NCBI RefSeq assembly: GCF_018326265.1
Contig: NZ_AP023360.1
Span: 2,905,501-2,969,500, forward strand
DNA from: Catellatospora sp. IY07-71
GTDB lineage: Bacteria; Actinomycetota; Actinomycetes; Mycobacteriales; Micromonosporaceae
Length of the DNA stretch: 64,000 nt
Direction of reading: 5' to 3'
The position numbers were made by a program, and so were the translations under genes. Under the pieces are notes generated by a model. It was not told where the DNA came from, did not search any database, and saw nothing but the letters and a program-made list of their open reading frames with translations. Below are positions 62,432 to 64,000 of this stretch, piece by piece. Every line of letters starts with the position of its first letter. Positions within the stretch are counted from its first letter, which is position 1.

Positions 62432-62496
62432 GCCCGGCCGCGAACCGCCCTGATGAGCGGCCGGGTTCCTACTGACGCCCTGAGGAGGGTTGTCAC

Positions 62497-63765
62497 ATGC
62501 GTACGTCCCTGCGCCGCATGCTGGCTCCGATCATGGTCGCCGGACTGCTGGCGACCGCGGCCTGCGGCTCCGAGGAGCAGCCGGCCGGCAACGAGAAGAT
62601 CACTTTGAACGTCGCGCTGTTCGGCGACTTCGGCTTCAAGCCGCTGTACGAGGAGTACCAGAAGGCGCACCCGAACATCACGATCAAGGAGCGGATCTCC
62701 GACTACGCCGCGCACCACCAGAGCCTGATCTCGCACCTGGCGACGAACAGCGGCGCGGCCGACATCGAGGCCGTCGAGATCGGCTACCTGTCCAGCTTCA
62801 CCGCCACCCCGAACCGCTTCCACAACCTGCTCGACCTGGGCGCCGGGGAGCTGGAGAGCCAGTGGCTGCCGTGGAAGTGGCAGCAGGGCCTGTCCACCGA
62901 CAAGAAGACCCTGATCGGCCTCGGCACCGACGTCGGCGGCATGGCCATGTGCTACCGCACCGACCTGTTCCAGGCGGCGGGCCTGCCCACCGACCGTGAC
63001 GAGGTGTCCAAGCTCTGGCCGACCTGGGAGGACTACGTCGCGACGGGCAAGCGGTACAAGGCCGCCGCGCCCAAGTCGTACTTCATGGAGGCCTCGGGCA
63101 ACATGTTCCGGGCCATGGTCGAGCAGGCCCCGACCGGCGTGTACGACGACGCGGACAAGCTGATCGTGGACGGCAACGCGTCCGTGAAGAAGGCGTGGGA
63201 CCTCACCGTCGACGCGATCAAGTCGGACCAGTCCGCCAAGCTGTCGGCCTGGACGCCGGAGTGGAGCGCCGCGTTCGGCAAGGGCACCTTCGCCACCATC
63301 GTGTGCCCGGCCTGGATGACGGCGTACATCGAGACCAACGCCAAGGACGCGGCCGGTAAGTGGGACGTCGCGGCGGTGCCCGGCGGCGCGGGCTCGATGG
63401 GCGGCTCGCACCTGGCGCTGCCCAAGCAGGGCAAGCACGCCAAGGAGGCGTACGAGCTGATCAAGTGGCTGACCGCGCCGGAGCAGCAGAAGAAGATCTT
63501 CAAGGCGACCGGCAACTTCCCGTCCACGCCGTCGCTCTACACCGACCCGGACCTGACCGGCTTCAGCAAGCCGTTCTTCAACAACGCGCCGCTGGGCAAG
63601 ATCTTCACCGCCTCGGCGCAGGCCGTGCAGCCGCAGCACCAGGGCCCCAAGCAGGGCGACGTGTTCAACACCATCGGCGCCGGCCTGGGCCGCATCGAGC
63701 AGGGCAAGCAGTCGCCCGAGGACGCCTGGAAGCAGGTCCTCGCCGACGTCGCCAAGCTCGCCTGA
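62497..63765 (+). CDS. Sugar ABC transporter binding lipoprotein, CebE-like
   Basis: 422-aa SBP_bac_1 lipoprotein. The signal peptide ends in LLATAAC (Cys23). It is clearly a paralogue of CebE, sharing the block MAMCYRTDLF.AAGLPTDR, EVSKLWPTW and the FATI.CPAWMT segment. Substrate probably a beta-glucoside or other oligosaccharide. ATG after GAGGAGG. A strong hairpin and then a permease gene follow. Confidence 0.88.
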   Translation: MRTSLRRMLAPIMVAGLLATAACGSEEQPAGNEKITLNVALFGDFGFKPLYEEYQKAHPNITIKERISDYAAHHQSLISHLATNSGAADIEAVEIGYLSSFTATPNRFHNLLDLGAGELESQWLPWKWQQGLSTDKKTLIGLGTDVGGMAMCYRTDLFQAAGLPTDRDEVSKLWPTWEDYVATGKRYKAAAPKSYFMEASGNMFRAMVEQAPTGVYDDADKLIVDGNASVKKAWDLTVDAIKSDQSAKLSAWTPEWSAAFGKGTFATIVCPAWMTAYIETNAKDAAGKWDVAAVPGGAGSMGGSHLALPKQGKHAKEAYELIKWLTAPEQQKKIFKATGNFPSTPSLYTDPDLTGFSKPFFNNAPLGKIFTASAQAVQPQHQGPKQGDVFNTIGAGLGRIEQGKQSPEDAWKQVLADVAKLA

Positions 63766-63767
63766 CC

Positions 63768-63805
63768 CACCGGGCCGGCCGGTTCCCTGGCCGGCCGGCC
63801 CGGTG
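63768..63805 (+). terminator. Hairpin between binding-protein and permease genes
   Basis: Perfect 15-bp stem (63768-63782 with 63791-63805) with an 8-nt loop TTCCCTGG, starting 2 nt after the binding-protein stop. It has the same position as the cebE-cebF palindrome and probably the same attenuating or stabilising role. Confidence 0.75.
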
Positions 63806-63885
63806 ACCTCCGACCTGCCCGCGGCCGGGTGGCGCACCCCGCTGCCCACCCGGTCGCCGGGCGTCACACAGAAGGGGAGCGCCCG

Positions 63886-64000
63886 GTGCGCACCTGGCTC
63901 TACAAAGCGGACACGCGGCTGTCGCCGTACCTCTACATCTCGCCGTTCTTCCTGCTCTTCGCGGTCTTCGGGCTGTTCCCGCTCGGCTACACCGCCTGGG
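63886..64000 (+). CDS. Sugar ABC transporter permease (partial, runs off the window)
   Basis: First 38 codons of a MalF/CebF-type permease. GTG start with AGGGGAG upstream. The first membrane helix, LSPYLYISPFFLLFAVFGLF, closely resembles CebF residues 40-60. The rest lies beyond the window edge. It completes the start of a second binding-protein plus permease operon. Confidence 0.85.
   Translation, partial: MRTWLYKADTRLSPYLYISPFFLLFAVFGLFPLGYTAW

Noticed and set aside
63280-63295. GGGCACCTTC inside the second binding-protein gene, resembling a family D arm
   Set aside because: It is coding sequence, conserved in frame with the CebE paralogue region, and lacks the second arm and spacer.

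Overview
The window is very GC-rich, densely coded DNA with many GTG starts, ATGA/GTGA start-stop overlaps, leaderless-type promoters (TANNNT placed 6-7 nt before the start codon) and a Streptomyces-type cellobiose (ceb) operon. This points to a saprophytic, cellulose-using actinomycete. Gene content and the style of intergenic repeats suggest Micromonosporaceae, but that is an inference. About 60 protein genes are supported; no rRNA, tRNA, CRISPR array, insertion sequence or phage gene was recognised.

Layout. 0-6.8 kb: HerA-like ATPase, methyltransferase, a SigE-type sigma factor with a coupled membrane protein, a RibD-type reductase behind a 39-aa cysteine-rich micro-ORF, and a TrkA-linked potassium channel. 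6.8-12.9 kb: cebEFG-bglC-cebR, with two CebR-type palindromes bracketing the promoter. 13-19.1 kb: two ACT-domain paralogues, a bacterial nitric oxide synthase with a long C-terminal tail, a family 2 glycosyltransferase and a polysaccharide deacetylase. 19.2-22.3 kb: divergent biotin genes bsaP-bioB and bioF-bioD. 22.4-30 kb: a 79-aa protein, P450, alcohol dehydrogenase, GH20 hexosaminidase with a divergent LacI regulator, and an S9 oligopeptidase. 30-36 kb: five-gene oligopeptide ABC importer. 36-44 kb: AAA ATPase, GNAT, asd, alpha-glucosidase, P1 peptidase, HDAC-like hydrolase, PmoA-like protein. 44-48 kb: two TetR-controlled export or membrane loci. 48-59 kb: PAC2 protein, membrane protein, acyl-CoA ligase, AEC carrier, GH6-CBM2 cellulase, cupin, Bcp peroxiredoxin, ABC exporter. 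59-64 kb: FAD disulfide oxidoreductase and a second LacI plus sugar-ABC system, cut by the window edge, that closely resembles ceb.

How it works together. The secreted GH6-CBM2 enzyme can release cellobiose. CebEFG imports it, BglC hydrolyses it, and CebR closes the loop. The 61-64 kb locus looks like a diverged copy of this system, with its own LacI repressor and an operator changed symmetrically at one base pair per half-site. GH20, GH13 and PmoA-like genes carry further LacI-type palindromes.

The most unusual content is between genes: several families of short palindromic elements of fixed length. Family A (61 bp, three copies), family B (67 bp, two copies), family C (75 bp, three copies) and a single 48-bp element E all start and end with GATC. 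Family D (six copies, 44-bp core) has two 13-nt arms joined by a conserved 18-nt spacer. Family A shows compensatory stem changes, one C copy supplies both stop codons of a convergent gene pair, and one D copy is translated as the last 15 codons of a gene. They behave like miniature mobile palindromes or bidirectional terminators. No transposase that could move them is in the window.
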